64,000 bases of DNA from Brachybacterium sp. FME24. GTDB lineage: Bacteria; Actinomycetota; Actinomycetes; Actinomycetales; Dermabacteraceae. Where the stretch lies: contig NZ_JABUXV010000002.1 in assembly GCF_014897705.1 (NCBI RefSeq), forward strand, positions 62,001 through 126,000, in the 5' to 3' direction. Positions 34,625 to 45,854 of the stretch are shown one piece after another (within the stretch, counting starts at the first letter, position 1; each line of letters opens with the position of its first letter). Made by a program: the position numbers and the translations under genes. A model generated the notes under the pieces. That model was not told the origin of the DNA, searched no databases, and saw nothing but the letters and a program-made list of their open reading frames with translations.

Positions 34625-35800
34625 ATGTCCACCACCACCCTTCCCGCTGACGTCGCCCGCGACCTCGCCGAATTCTCCATCGAGGTCCCCAGCTGGGGCT
34701 ACGGCAACTCCGGAACCCGCTTCAAGGTGTTCGGCACCCCCGGCACCCCGCGCGATCCCTTCGAGAAGATCGCCGACGCCGCGCAGACCCACGCCTACAC
34801 CGGCAGCGCGCCGCGCGTCTCCCTGCACTACCCCTGGGACAAGGTCGATGACTTCGGTGCGCTGCGCGATTTCGCCGCCGAGCAGGGCATGACGTTGGGC
34901 ATGATCAACTCGAACACCTTCCAGGACGACGAGTACAAGTTCGGCTCCCTCACCCACGGCGACGCGTCCGTGCGCCGCCGCGCGATCGACCACCATCTCG
35001 AGTGCATCGACGTCATGCGCGCCACCGGGTCGAGGGAGATGAAGATCTGGCTGGCCGACGGCACGAACTATGCCGGACAGGATTCGATCCGGGCCCGCCA
35101 GGACCGCCTCGCGGAGTCGCTGCAGGAGATCTACCAGGGCCTCGGGGACGACGAGCGCCTGGTGCTGGAGTACAAGTTCTTCGAGCCGGCGTTCTACCAC
35201 ACCGACGTCCCGGACTGGGGAACGAGCCTGCTGCACTGCCTGGCCCTCGGCGAGAAGGCGCAGGTCGTGCTCGATACCGGCCACCACGCTCCCGGGACGA
35301 ACATCGAGTTCATCGTCGCGCAGCTGCTGCGCCAGAACCGCCTGGGCGCCTTCGACTTCAACTCCCGCAACTACGCGGACGACGACCTGATCGTCGGTTC
35401 CGCGGATCCGTTCCAGTTGTTCCGGATCCTCTTCGAGATCGTCCAGCAGGATGCGCACCGCCCCGCCTCGGGCGTGAACTTCATGCTGGATCAGTGCCAC
35501 AACCTGGAGTCGAAGATCCAGGGGCAGATCCGCTCCGTGCTGAACGTGCAGGAGACCCTCGCGAAGGCCCTGCTCGTGGACCGCGAGGCGCTGGCCGCCG
35601 CCCAGCAGAGCAACGACGTGCTGCTCGCGCACGAGGTCCTGATGGACGCCTTCTGGACCGACGTGCGCCCGGCGCTGGCCGCCTTCCGCGAGGAGAAGGG
35701 CCTGCCCGCCGAACCGTTCGAGGCGTTCCGGGCCAGCGGGTACGAGGAGAAGGTCGCCGCGGAGCGCGTCGGCGGGAACCAGATGGGATGGGGAGCCTGA
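34625..35800 (+). CDS. rhaI: L-rhamnose isomerase, RhaI type
   Basis: Converts L-rhamnose to L-rhamnulose. The 391 residues belong to the TIM-barrel RhaI group found in Pseudomonas, rhizobia and actinobacteria, not the E. coli RhaA group. Metal-site motifs are LEYKFFEPAFYHTD (Glu), VVLDTGHHAPGTN (Asp, His) and FDFNSRNYADDDL (Asp). The N-terminal FSIEVPSWGYGNSGTRFKVF is diagnostic. The ATG at 34625 follows AAGGAGCACCACC-like sequence. The next gene starts 3 bases after its stop. Confidence 0.95.
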   Translation: MSTTTLPADVARDLAEFSIEVPSWGYGNSGTRFKVFGTPGTPRDPFEKIADAAQTHAYTGSAPRVSLHYPWDKVDDFGALRDFAAEQGMTLGMINSNTFQDDEYKFGSLTHGDASVRRRAIDHHLECIDVMRATGSREMKIWLADGTNYAGQDSIRARQDRLAESLQEIYQGLGDDERLVLEYKFFEPAFYHTDVPDWGTSLLHCLALGEKAQVVLDTGHHAPGTNIEFIVAQLLRQNRLGAFDFNSRNYADDDLIVGSADPFQLFRILFEIVQQDAHRPASGVNFMLDQCHNLESKIQGQIRSVLNVQETLAKALLVDREALAAAQQSNDVLLAHEVLMDAFWTDVRPALAAFREEKGLPAEPFEAFRASGYEEKVAAERVGGNQMGWGA

Positions 35801-35802
35801 GC

Positions 35803-37845
35803 ATGACCGCAACACACGAGAGCGTCGCCGCCCTGCTGGAACGGTCCCACGCCCTGGGCTCCGATCCGAAGAACACCAACTATGCCGGCGGCAACACCTC
35901 CGCCCAGGGCATCGCCACCGACCCAGTCACCGGGGAGGAGACCGAGCTGCTGTGGGTCAAGGGATCCGGCGGTGACCTGGGCACCCTGCAGGAGCAGGGC
36001 CTCGCGGTGCTGCGCCTGGACCGCGTGCGCGCCCTGGCCGATGTGTACCCGGGGGTGGACCGCGAGGACGAGATGGTCGCGGCCTTCGACCACTGCCTGC
36101 ACGGCAAGGGTGGCGCCGCCCCGTCGATCGACACCGCCATGCACGCGCTGGTCGACGCGGCGCACGTGGACCACCTGCACCCCGACGCCGGGATCGCGAT
36201 CGCGACTGCGGCCGACGGGGAGCGCCTGACGAGGGAATGCTTCGGCGACGCCGTGATGTGGGTGCCCTGGCGCCGCCCCGGGTTCCAGCTGGGGCTCGAC
36301 ATCGCCGCTCTCCAGGCCGAGAACCCCCAGGCGATCGGCTGCATCCTCGGTGGCCACGGCATCACCGCCTGGGGCGACACCTCGGCCGAGGCGCAGGAGA
36401 ACTCGCTGCGGATCATCGCCGAGGCGACCGCATTCCTCGAGCGCACCGGCACGGTCGAACCCTTCGGCGCCCCCGACTCCTCCCGCGATGCTCTTCCGGA
36501 GGCGGAGCGCCGCGCGAAGGCGTCGGCCCTGTTCCCGGTGATCCGCGGACTCGCCTCGACCGATGCACCGGTGGTCGGGCATTGGACGGATACCGAGGCC
36601 GTGCACGAGTTCCTCGCGAGCGAGAAGCTGGCACCGCTGGCCGAGCTCGGCACCTCCTGCCCGGACCACTTCCTGCGCACCAAGGTGAAGCCTCTGGTGC
36701 TGGACCTGACGGCCGATGCCTCCGTCGAGGACTCCCTCGCCCGGCTGGCGGAGCTGCACGAGGCGTACCGCGTGGACTACTCCGCCTACTACCAGCGCCA
36801 CGCCGAGCCGGACTCCCCCGCGATGCGCGGCGCCGACCCGGCGATCGTGCTGGTCCCCGGCGTGGGCATGTTCAGCTTCGGCGCCGACAAGCAGACCGCC
36901 CGCGTGGCCGGCGAGTTCTACGTCAACGCCATCAACGTCATGCGCGGCGCGGAGTCGATCTCGACCTACGCCCCCATCGAGGAGTCGGAGAAGTTCCGCA
37001 TCGAGTACTGGGCCCTCGAGGAGGCGAAGCTGCAGCGCAAGCCGAAGCCCAAGCCGCTCGCGACCCGGGTAGCCCTGGTGACCGGTGGCGGCTCCGGCAT
37101 CGGCAAGGCCACCGCGACCCGCCTGGTCGCTGAAGGCGCCTGCGTGGTCATCGCCGACCTGAACCTCGAAGGCGCCCAGGCGGTCGCCGAGGAGCTCGGC
37201 GGGCCCGACAAGGCCGTAGCGCTGCGCGCCGACGTCTCCGACGAGGACGCCGTCGTGCAGGCCGTGGCCGACGCCGTCCTCGCCTTCGGCGGCCTCGACC
37301 TCATCGTCAACAACGCCGGGCTCTCGCTGTCCAAGCCGCTGCTGGAGACCACCGCGAAGGATTGGGACCTCCAGCACGACGTCATGGCGAGAGGCTCCTT
37401 CCTGGTCTCCCGGGAGACCGCGCGGGTGATGATCGCCCAGGCCATGGGTGGGGACATCCTCTACATCTCCTCGAAGAACTCCGTGTTCGCCGGCCCCAAC
37501 AACATCGCCTACTCGGCGACCAAGGCCGACCAGGCGCATCAGGTGCGGCTGCTCGCGGCGGAGCTCGGCGGCGAGCAGATCCGGGTCAACGGCATCAACC
37601 CCGACGGGGTGGTGCGAGGCTCCGGCATCTTCGCCGGCGGCTGGGGCGCCTCGCGTGCGAAGGTCTACGGCGTCCAGGAGGAGGACCTCGGCGAGTTCTA
37701 CGCCCAGCGCACCCTGCTCAAGCGCGAGGTGCTGCCGGAGAACGTGGCGAACGCGGTCTTCGCCCTGACCGCGGGCGACCTCTCGCACACCACCGGCCTG
37801 CACATCCCGGTCGATGCCGGGGTCGCAGCCGCGTTCCTGCGATGA
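35803..37845 (+). CDS. rhaEW: Bifunctional L-rhamnulose-1-phosphate aldolase / L-lactaldehyde dehydrogenase-type SDR
   Basis: 680 residues. The N-terminal half (about 1-410) is a class II aldolase with zinc histidines in VDHLHPDAGIAIATA and LGGHGITAWG. It would split rhamnulose 1-phosphate into dihydroxyacetone phosphate and L-lactaldehyde. The C-terminal part (about 420-680) is a short-chain dehydrogenase with VALVTGGGSGIGKATA, IVNNAGLS and the catalytic YSATK, expected to oxidise lactaldehyde. This fusion is known as RhaD/YuxG/RhaEW in Bacillus and Chloroflexi. The start ATG at 35803 lies 3 bases after rhaI. The stop overlaps rhaB (ATGA). Confidence 0.95.
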   Translation: MTATHESVAALLERSHALGSDPKNTNYAGGNTSAQGIATDPVTGEETELLWVKGSGGDLGTLQEQGLAVLRLDRVRALADVYPGVDREDEMVAAFDHCLHGKGGAAPSIDTAMHALVDAAHVDHLHPDAGIAIATAADGERLTRECFGDAVMWVPWRRPGFQLGLDIAALQAENPQAIGCILGGHGITAWGDTSAEAQENSLRIIAEATAFLERTGTVEPFGAPDSSRDALPEAERRAKASALFPVIRGLASTDAPVVGHWTDTEAVHEFLASEKLAPLAELGTSCPDHFLRTKVKPLVLDLTADASVEDSLARLAELHEAYRVDYSAYYQRHAEPDSPAMRGADPAIVLVPGVGMFSFGADKQTARVAGEFYVNAINVMRGAESISTYAPIEESEKFRIEYWALEEAKLQRKPKPKPLATRVALVTGGGSGIGKATATRLVAEGACVVIADLNLEGAQAVAEELGGPDKAVALRADVSDEDAVVQAVADAVLAFGGLDLIVNNAGLSLSKPLLETTAKDWDLQHDVMARGSFLVSRETARVMIAQAMGGDILYISSKNSVFAGPNNIAYSATKADQAHQVRLLAAELGGEQIRVNGINPDGVVRGSGIFAGGWGASRAKVYGVQEEDLGEFYAQRTLLKREVLPENVANAVFALTAGDLSHTTGLHIPVDAGVAAAFLR

Positions 37846-39389
37846 GCCGCGAGCACGCGGCCGACAGGCCCTGCGCCGTCGCGGCCATCGACCTCGGGGC
37901 GACCTCGGGCCGGGTCATGCTCGGCGTGCTCGCCGGTGGCCGGATCGAACTGGTTCAGGCACACCGCTTCGAGAACCGCCTGCGGCACCGCGACGGCCAT
38001 CTGAGCTGGGATATCGACGCTCTCTGGGCGGAGATACGGCACGGGCTGTCAGAGGCGCACGATCTGGCCCTCGTGCGCGGGCTGGGCCGACTGTCGTCGA
38101 TCGGCGTCGACTCCTGGGCGGTGGACTACGCGCTGATCGGGCCCGACGCACTGGATCCCGACGGGACACCCGCCCCAGGCTCCGGCACGCGCCTCGGAGA
38201 GGTGATCGCCTACCGCGACGACCGCACCGACGGAGTGGCAGAGGCATTCGCGGAGCGCGTCTCCCGGGAGCGGCAGTACGAGCTGACCGGTATCGCCCAA
38301 CAGCCCTTCAACACTCTCTATCAGCTGGTGGCCGATGATCGACTCACCGCTGCGCAGGCCGGCTCGACGCTGCTGATGGTCCCCGACCTGATCGGTTACC
38401 TGCTGACCGGGCAGCGCCGCGCCGAGGTCACCAACGCTTCCAGCACCGGAATGCTCACCGTGGAAGGTCACGACTGGGCCGAGGAGCTCCTGGCCGCGGC
38501 CGGAGTGGACCGGAGCCTGCTCACGCCGCTGATCGAGCCCGGAGAACGCGTCGGCGCGGTGCGTCCGGAGCTGGCCGCGGAGCTCGGAATCGGCGAGGTG
38601 CCGGTCATCGCCGTCGGCTCCCACGACACCGCCTCGGCGGTGCTCGCGGTGCCGGCCGAAGACAGTTCTCCCGGCGGGGAAACCCTTGCCTATATCTCCT
38701 CGGGAACCTGGTCCCTGATCGGTCTCGAACTGCCCGCCGCAGTCCCCAGCCCGAAGGCGCTGACGGCCGGGTTCACCTATGAGGGCGGCGTCGACGGCAC
38801 CGTCCGGTTCCTCAAGAACGTGGCCGGCATGTGGTTGGTCAGCGAGTCGATCCGGCAATGGCAGGAGGACGGCCTGGAGGTCGACCTCGAGCAGCTGCTC
38901 GCCGACGCCGCAGCGGGCCCCGCCGCTCGTGCGCGGATCGATCCCACCGACCCCGCGTTCCTCCCTCCGGGACAGATGGCGGACCGCGTGATCGCGGCAG
39001 CGCAGCCGCTCGACAGTGCCGGCGGGAGTCCAGGGCTGGATTCTCCTGCGGGCGTCGTGCGCTGCATCCTCGAATCCCTGGCTGCGACCTACCGCGAAGA
39101 GCTGACCACAGCCTGCCGCCTCGTGGACGTGCCGCTCCCCTCCCGACTGCACGTCGTGGGCGGCGGCAGCCGCAACACCCTGCTGAACCAGCTCACCGCC
39201 GACGCCCTCGGACTCGAGGTGGTGGCCGGCCCGATGGAGGCGACAGCGCTCGGCAACGTCGCGTTGCAGGCCCGCAGCCTCGGCGTCATGCGCGCTGACC
39301 ACGGCTCGATCCGAGCGCTGGTACGGGCCAGCGTGGAGCTGGAATCCGTCACCCCGTCGTCGACTCCCGCTCCACCAGCGTCGGCGTGA
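37842..39389 (+). CDS. rhaB: L-rhamnulokinase
   Basis: Phosphorylates L-rhamnulose at C1 with ATP. An FGGY kinase of 515 residues: VAAIDLGATSGRVMLGVLAG, SIGVDSWAVDYALIG, ELTGIAQQPFNTLYQL, VIAVGSHDTASAVLAVP, YISSGTWSLIGLE, FLKNVAGMWLVSE and LHVVGGGSRNTLLNQLTADA, all typical of RhaB. It overlaps the aldolase stop by 4 bases. Its 3' end overlaps the convergent LacI gene by 41 bases (39349-39389), so the last residues (SSTPAPPASA) are encoded on DNA shared with the other strand. Confidence 0.96.
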   Translation: MSREHAADRPCAVAAIDLGATSGRVMLGVLAGGRIELVQAHRFENRLRHRDGHLSWDIDALWAEIRHGLSEAHDLALVRGLGRLSSIGVDSWAVDYALIGPDALDPDGTPAPGSGTRLGEVIAYRDDRTDGVAEAFAERVSRERQYELTGIAQQPFNTLYQLVADDRLTAAQAGSTLLMVPDLIGYLLTGQRRAEVTNASSTGMLTVEGHDWAEELLAAAGVDRSLLTPLIEPGERVGAVRPELAAELGIGEVPVIAVGSHDTASAVLAVPAEDSSPGGETLAYISSGTWSLIGLELPAAVPSPKALTAGFTYEGGVDGTVRFLKNVAGMWLVSESIRQWQEDGLEVDLEQLLADAAAGPAARARIDPTDPAFLPPGQMADRVIAAAQPLDSAGGSPGLDSPAGVVRCILESLAATYREELTTACRLVDVPLPSRLHVVGGGSRNTLLNQLTADALGLEVVAGPMEATALGNVALQARSLGVMRADHGSIRALVRASVELESVTPSSTPAPPASA

Positions 39390-40362
39390 AGCTCACGTGC
39401 CGGGGCGGGGCGTCCGGCGTCGCGATCTCCTCCTCGAGAAGGGCGAGGGCGGTGCGGCCCATGAGGTCCGCAGGCTGCGCCACGGAGGTCAGCGGCACCA
39501 CGGTGGAGCTCGCGAAAGCGATGTCGTCGTAGCCGACCAGGGCGATCTCCTCCGGCACTGCGACCTGGTGGCGGAACGCGAAGGCCTGCAGCACGCCGAC
39601 GGCGAGCAGGTCGTTCACGCAGAACACCGCGTCGGGCCGCTCCGCCGCGGGCCGCTCCACGACGCGCATACCGGCCGTGCGCCCGGCGAGCACCGTGAGG
39701 TCCTCCGCCTCGAGCACCTCGATCTCCACCCCGGCGTCGGCCGCCGCCTGCCGAGCACCGCGCAGACGGTCGGCGACCTGCCGCAGGTCCTGACGGGCGG
39801 CGACGACGGCGATACGACGTCGGCCGAGGGAGGCGAGGTGGCGCACGGCGATCTTCCCGCCGGCGATGTCGTCCACGCTCACGGAAGACCCTCCGTCGCC
39901 CTCACGGCCGCTCTCCACGAGCACGACGGGCGTGCCGCGCCGTCGTATCCCGTCGACGAGCTCGCGGACACCTCCGGTCGACGCCAGCAGGATGCCGCGA
40001 ACCCGCTGTTCCTCGAACAGTGACAGGTACAGCCTCTCGCGCTGCTCCCGGTTACCGGTGCTGCCGGCGATGACGGCGAGGGACGAGGCCTCCGCAGCTG
40101 ATTCGATGCCGCCGACGAGCTGACCGTAGAAGGGGTTCGCGGAGTCCAGCACGATGGCGCCGACTGTGCGGGACTGTCCGAGCTTGAGCTGTCGTGCGGC
40201 GTCGTTGCGCACATAGCCGAGCTCGGCGATCGCGGCCTCGACCCGTTCCCGACGATCGGGGGAGACGATGTCGGGACGATTCAGGACATTGGAGACGGTG
40301 CCCACCGAGACGTTCGCGTGCCGGGCGACGTCCTTCATGCTCACCAGATGGGCTCCGGCCAC
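39349..40362 (-). CDS. LacI-family regulator, probable rhamnose repressor
   Basis: 337 residues. The helix-turn-helix is SMKDVARHANVSVGTVSNVL (about 8-55), hinge NDAARQLKLGQSRTVGAIVL. The sensor domain has FEEQRVRGILLASTGG, FCVNDLLAVGVLQAFAFRHQ and IALVGYDDIAFASSTVVPLTSV. A GTG at 40362 with GAGGAG upstream is the annotated start; the ATG eight codons later is possible. It lies 83 bases behind the orphan binding-protein gene on the same strand and may share its transcript. It is the best candidate to bind the TTGAGTCGTTTCAA-like sites at 34518, 41807 and 41895. Confidence 0.9.
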   Translation of the reverse strand: MAGAHLVSMKDVARHANVSVGTVSNVLNRPDIVSPDRRERVEAAIAELGYVRNDAARQLKLGQSRTVGAIVLDSANPFYGQLVGGIESAAEASSLAVIAGSTGNREQRERLYLSLFEEQRVRGILLASTGGVRELVDGIRRRGTPVVLVESGREGDGGSSVSVDDIAGGKIAVRHLASLGRRRIAVVAARQDLRQVADRLRGARQAAADAGVEIEVLEAEDLTVLAGRTAGMRVVERPAAERPDAVFCVNDLLAVGVLQAFAFRHQVAVPEEIALVGYDDIAFASSTVVPLTSVAQPADLMGRTALALLEEEIATPDAPPRHVSFTPTLVERESTTG

Positions 40363-40445
40363 TCCCCCACGCTCCTCGGTTCGTCGACGCCGATCCCGTG
40401 GATGCGATCCACAGGTTCATGATCCAGCGACTTTATCTGACGACG

Positions 40446-41744
40446 TCACCCGAGCATGCCCGCTGCCTCCTCGACCACCGCCGCGCTGGCGCCGGAGGGG
40501 TCGGCACGCCCGAACAGGACGTCCTCCGCGTGGCGCGCCAGAGCGTCGTCCACGGCGCCACCACCCGGCGGGGTGATCGGCGGTGGGTCGCCCAGCTCGT
40601 CCGCGATGGCTTCGATGAAGTCCACCGCCTTGAGGTCGGACTCGGTGAGCTCGGGGACGATGGTCTCGCGGACATCGAGATTGGCGGGCACCCCACGCTC
40701 GGCGAGCAGGAGCTTCCCCGCATCGGGACTGTTCACGAGCCAGTCGACGAAAGCCACGGCCTCCTCCTTCTTCGTGGAGGCCGCCGCGATCGAGAAGTAC
40801 ATCGACGCCTTGTACCAGAGCTGCGCATCGGCGGCGCTGCCGGTCATCGACGGCATTCTCAGAATCACGGCCGTCCCCCCGAGGGAGGAATCCAGGGTCA
40901 CGACCTGATTGGACCATTGCGATTGGAGACCGCACTTCCCGACCGCGAACAAGGTCTGGTCGACGGACAGGCCTGCTTCCTCGACGGCGACCGAGGAGGG
41001 TGGCGCGGCCCCGCTGTCCTGCAGCACGAGCACGAAGTCCATCCATTGCTGGAGCTGCTCGGCGGTGTACCCGATGCCGTCGGGTCCGAACCGGTCCGCG
41101 CCGAGCTGGCGCAGGTACACGGTCAAGGGAGGGCCTCCGGTGGCGCCGAACTGCTGAACACCGAACGTCCCCTCGGGAGTGCCGTCTGAGATCCGGGTGG
41201 CGATATCCACGAGGTCGTCCCAGGTCCAGGTGGTGTCATCCGGCAGCTCGATCCCAGCAGCCTCGAACACGTCGGGGTTCGCGAGCAGCACCGGGGCGTT
41301 GATCCCGGCGTTCACCGCGAACAGTCCGTCATCGACTCGGCCCGCATCCAGGGCCGCGTCATCGAAGGCAGACGTCTCCAGCTCGGTGGTCCCGAGGTCC
41401 AAGAGGATCTCGCGACTGGAGTACTCGGCGAGGTAGCCCTCGTCCATCTGGATCACGTCGGGGGCATCCCCACCCGCGATCTGGGTGGCCAGCTTGTCCC
41501 AGTAGCCGCCCCAGTCCCCGGGCTCGGCGGAGATGGTGAGGTCCGGCGCCACCTCCTTGTAGGACTCGAGCGCGGCCTTCGTGACTTCGTCGCGTAGAGG
41601 GTTTCCCCACCAGGCGAAGCGCAAGGACTCCGCGCCCGACTCCCCCGATCCCCCGCCTCCGGACGCGTTCGGCCCGCACGCGGAGAGCGAGGCGAGCGAC
41701 GCCAGGGCGAAGGGCGCAGTGAGGGCGGCGCGACGTGTGGGCAT
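40446..41744 (-). CDS. Extracellular sugar-binding lipoprotein without adjacent permeases (rhamnose region, copy 1)
   Basis: 432 residues. The signal MPTRRAALTAPFALASLASL is followed by lipobox LSAC and a Gly/Ser linker. Family-1 motifs include LRFAWWGNPLRDEVTKAALE, YWDKLATQIAGGDAPDVIQM and WYKASMYFSIAAASTKKEEA. It closely matches the protein at 45855-47153 (YWDKLATQTAGGASPDVIQM; LPDDTTWTW), so they are paralogues. AAGGAG lies before the ATG at 41744. No permease or ATPase gene flanks it. It either works with permeases encoded elsewhere or is a sensor or remnant. The promoter carries a rhamnose-type operator. Confidence 0.9.
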   Translation of the reverse strand: MPTRRAALTAPFALASLASLSACGPNASGGGGSGESGAESLRFAWWGNPLRDEVTKAALESYKEVAPDLTISAEPGDWGGYWDKLATQIAGGDAPDVIQMDEGYLAEYSSREILLDLGTTELETSAFDDAALDAGRVDDGLFAVNAGINAPVLLANPDVFEAAGIELPDDTTWTWDDLVDIATRISDGTPEGTFGVQQFGATGGPPLTVYLRQLGADRFGPDGIGYTAEQLQQWMDFVLVLQDSGAAPPSSVAVEEAGLSVDQTLFAVGKCGLQSQWSNQVVTLDSSLGGTAVILRMPSMTGSAADAQLWYKASMYFSIAAASTKKEEAVAFVDWLVNSPDAGKLLLAERGVPANLDVRETIVPELTESDLKAVDFIEAIADELGDPPPITPPGGGAVDDALARHAEDVLFGRADPSGASAAVVEEAAGMLG

Positions 41745-41790
41745 GGGTGATCTCCTTCGATCGGCGGGTCCGAGGACTCCGAGTGCCAGG

Positions 41791-41820
41791 AGTGTAGGCA
41801 CGGACGTTGAAACGTGTAAA
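41791..41820 (-). promoter_or_regulatory. Promoter with rhamnose-type operator for the orphan binding protein
   Basis: On the minus strand, TTTACA (41815-41820), an 18-base spacer and TACACT (41791-41796). The operator-like TTTACACGTTTCAA (41807-41820) covers the -35 and shares the CGTTTCAA half with the sites at 34518 and 41895. The leader is about 40 bases. Confidence 0.6.
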
Positions 41821-41851
41821 CCCTTTCCCGGTCTCACCACTCGTGAGGGGC

Positions 41852-41908
41852 TTGTGGGCCTCCGCCAGCCTTGCTAGCCTCGCCGGACGCCTTGTTGAGT
41901 CGTTTCAA
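41852..41908 (+). promoter_or_regulatory. Promoter and rhamnose-type operator for the MFS-GH78 operon
   Basis: TTGTGG (41852-41857), a 17-base spacer and TAGCCT (41875-41880) make a moderate promoter. The palindrome TTGAGTCGTTTCAA (41895-41908) follows at about +8, a position suited to repression. The promoter is less certain than the operator. Confidence 0.55.
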
Positions 41909-41976
41909 CAGTCTGATGCATCACTGCAGGTCAGGACTTGCCCTCGATTCATCGCCCCGGTTCGAAGGAGAACAGC

Positions 41977-43326
41977 GTGCGACCAGACCGACCCGAAGCC
42001 CGTACGCCGAATCCGTGGTGGGTGGCTCTGATCTGCGGGATGGCCTCGTATATCGATGCTGCCGCCATCGTCAGCTCCGGCACTGCACTGGTGCTCTATC
42101 AGCATTCCATCGGCATCACCGAGGGGCAGATCGGCGTCCTGTCCGCCACCTTGACCCTGAGCATCGCCGTCGGCGCTCTCACCGGTGGTCGCCTCGGTGA
42201 TCGTTACGGCCGCCGCAGAGTCTTCCTGACCACGATGGCGATGATCGCCCTCGGTTCGATGCTGCTGGTGCTCGCTCCCGGATTCGCGATGCTCATGGCC
42301 GGCATGATGCTCGTCGGCCTCGGTTCCGGCGCCGACCTTCCGGTCTCTCTCGCCTCGATCTCCGAAGCTGCGGCAGACCACAACCGCGGCAGACTCGTCG
42401 GCTTCTCACAGATCCTATGGTTCGGCGGGATCATCGGAGCGAACGTCTTCGGCATCGTCGCGGGCGGCATGGGCCAGCTCGGCGGACAGGTCATGTTCGC
42501 GCACGTCGGCATCGTCGCCCTGGTCGTGCTGGCGGCCCGGGTGAGCATTCCCGAATCGACGACATGGGCCGATGCCGACCGGGAGCGCACCTCCGGGACG
42601 GCGACCATCCGCGCCTCGAACACAGGGCTCAAGGACGTGCTCGGGAAAAGAATCTTCCTGGTGCCCTTCCTCGCCCTGATCGGCTTCTACACCTTCACCA
42701 ACATCGGCGCCAACACCGGTGGACAGTTCGGCACGTACATCGGAGTGAACGTCGTGGGGATCTCCGTACAGCAGCAATCCCTGCTCGGCATCGTGATGCT
42801 CGGGGTCGGGATGCTCGGGGCGCTCGCGTTCATGCGGATCGTCGACACCCCGCTGCGGATGACGGTCTACGCCGTCGGCGCGATCCTCCTGGCCGGCTCC
42901 TACCTCATCCCCGTGATCTTCGGCTTCACCCTGATCCCGTGGATCGCCCTCAGCTTCTTCAACGCCATCGGCGGCGCGTTCGCTTTCGAGGCGATCATGA
43001 AGGTCTGGTCCCAGGAATCCTTCCCGACCCTGCTGCGCTCCACCATCCAGGGGTCCGTGATCGGCATCGCCCGGGTCATCGCCGCCGGAGTCGCCCTGAT
43101 CACCCCGGCCCTGATGAACACCCCGGCCCTGGCCTACCTCCTGATCGCGATCATCGTGGCCGTCGGCCTCGGCTGCGGATGGGCAGGTTTCCGACGCTCA
43201 CGGTTCGACGCCTTCGCCGCGGAATCACTCGACCCCTCCTCCCTCTCCTCCGTTCCTGCAGCATCCCGCACCACATCGCACCCGCAGTACTCCCCGACCA
43301 CCCCGTACGTCCCGACCGAGAGGTGA
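41977..43326 (+). CDS. MFS transporter, probable rhamnose or rhamnoside porter
   Basis: 449 residues with twelve predicted helices. Major facilitator signatures: GGRLGDRYGRRRVFL between helices 2 and 3, LVGLGSGADLPVSLASISEA in helix 4-5, and GSVIGIARVIAAGVALITPA in helix 11. The GTG start at 41977 has GAAGGAG six bases upstream. The GH78 rhamnosidase starts 7 bases after its stop, so the two form an operon behind a rhamnose-type operator. Import of L-rhamnose or short rhamnosides is inferred from this context only; the family includes many other substrates. Confidence 0.85.
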   Translation: MRPDRPEARTPNPWWVALICGMASYIDAAAIVSSGTALVLYQHSIGITEGQIGVLSATLTLSIAVGALTGGRLGDRYGRRRVFLTTMAMIALGSMLLVLAPGFAMLMAGMMLVGLGSGADLPVSLASISEAAADHNRGRLVGFSQILWFGGIIGANVFGIVAGGMGQLGGQVMFAHVGIVALVVLAARVSIPESTTWADADRERTSGTATIRASNTGLKDVLGKRIFLVPFLALIGFYTFTNIGANTGGQFGTYIGVNVVGISVQQQSLLGIVMLGVGMLGALAFMRIVDTPLRMTVYAVGAILLAGSYLIPVIFGFTLIPWIALSFFNAIGGAFAFEAIMKVWSQESFPTLLRSTIQGSVIGIARVIAAGVALITPALMNTPALAYLLIAIIVAVGLGCGWAGFRRSRFDAFAAESLDPSSLSSVPAASRTTSHPQYSPTTPYVPTER

Positions 43327-43333
43327 CCCCTTC

Positions 43334-45607
<2,274 letters not shown>

Positions 45608-45628
45608 GCCAGCCCAGCTCCGGCATCA

Positions 45629-45666
45629 GGCCCGTCGCCGCACCCATCGCGGTGCGGCGGCGGGCC
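45629..45666 (+). terminator. Hairpin terminator after GH78
   Basis: GGCCCGTCGCCGCACC (45629-45644) pairs with 45651-45666 over 16 bases with one mismatch, loop CATCGC. It starts 21 bases after the stop. Confidence 0.8.
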
Positions 45667-45854
45667 CGAGAACCAATCCGCTGGCGGAACAGCCTCACCG
45701 CCCACCTCGTGGAAAGCGGTTGACGGTGTGGGGCCACGGCAGGAAGACTCACTACTCGCAGCGTCGCCAGCCCAGCCCAGTGTTTCTCACGTGGGCACCG
45801 ACCCCGTCGGCAGGGGCGCGGCCCAACCCGTCTCGCCCCCCGCAGGAGGAACCC

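Noticed and set aside
40363-40445. GTGGATGCGATCCAC hairpin between the orphan binding-protein and lacI genes as a terminator
   Set aside because: The stem is only about six bases and too weak; co-transcription is as likely.
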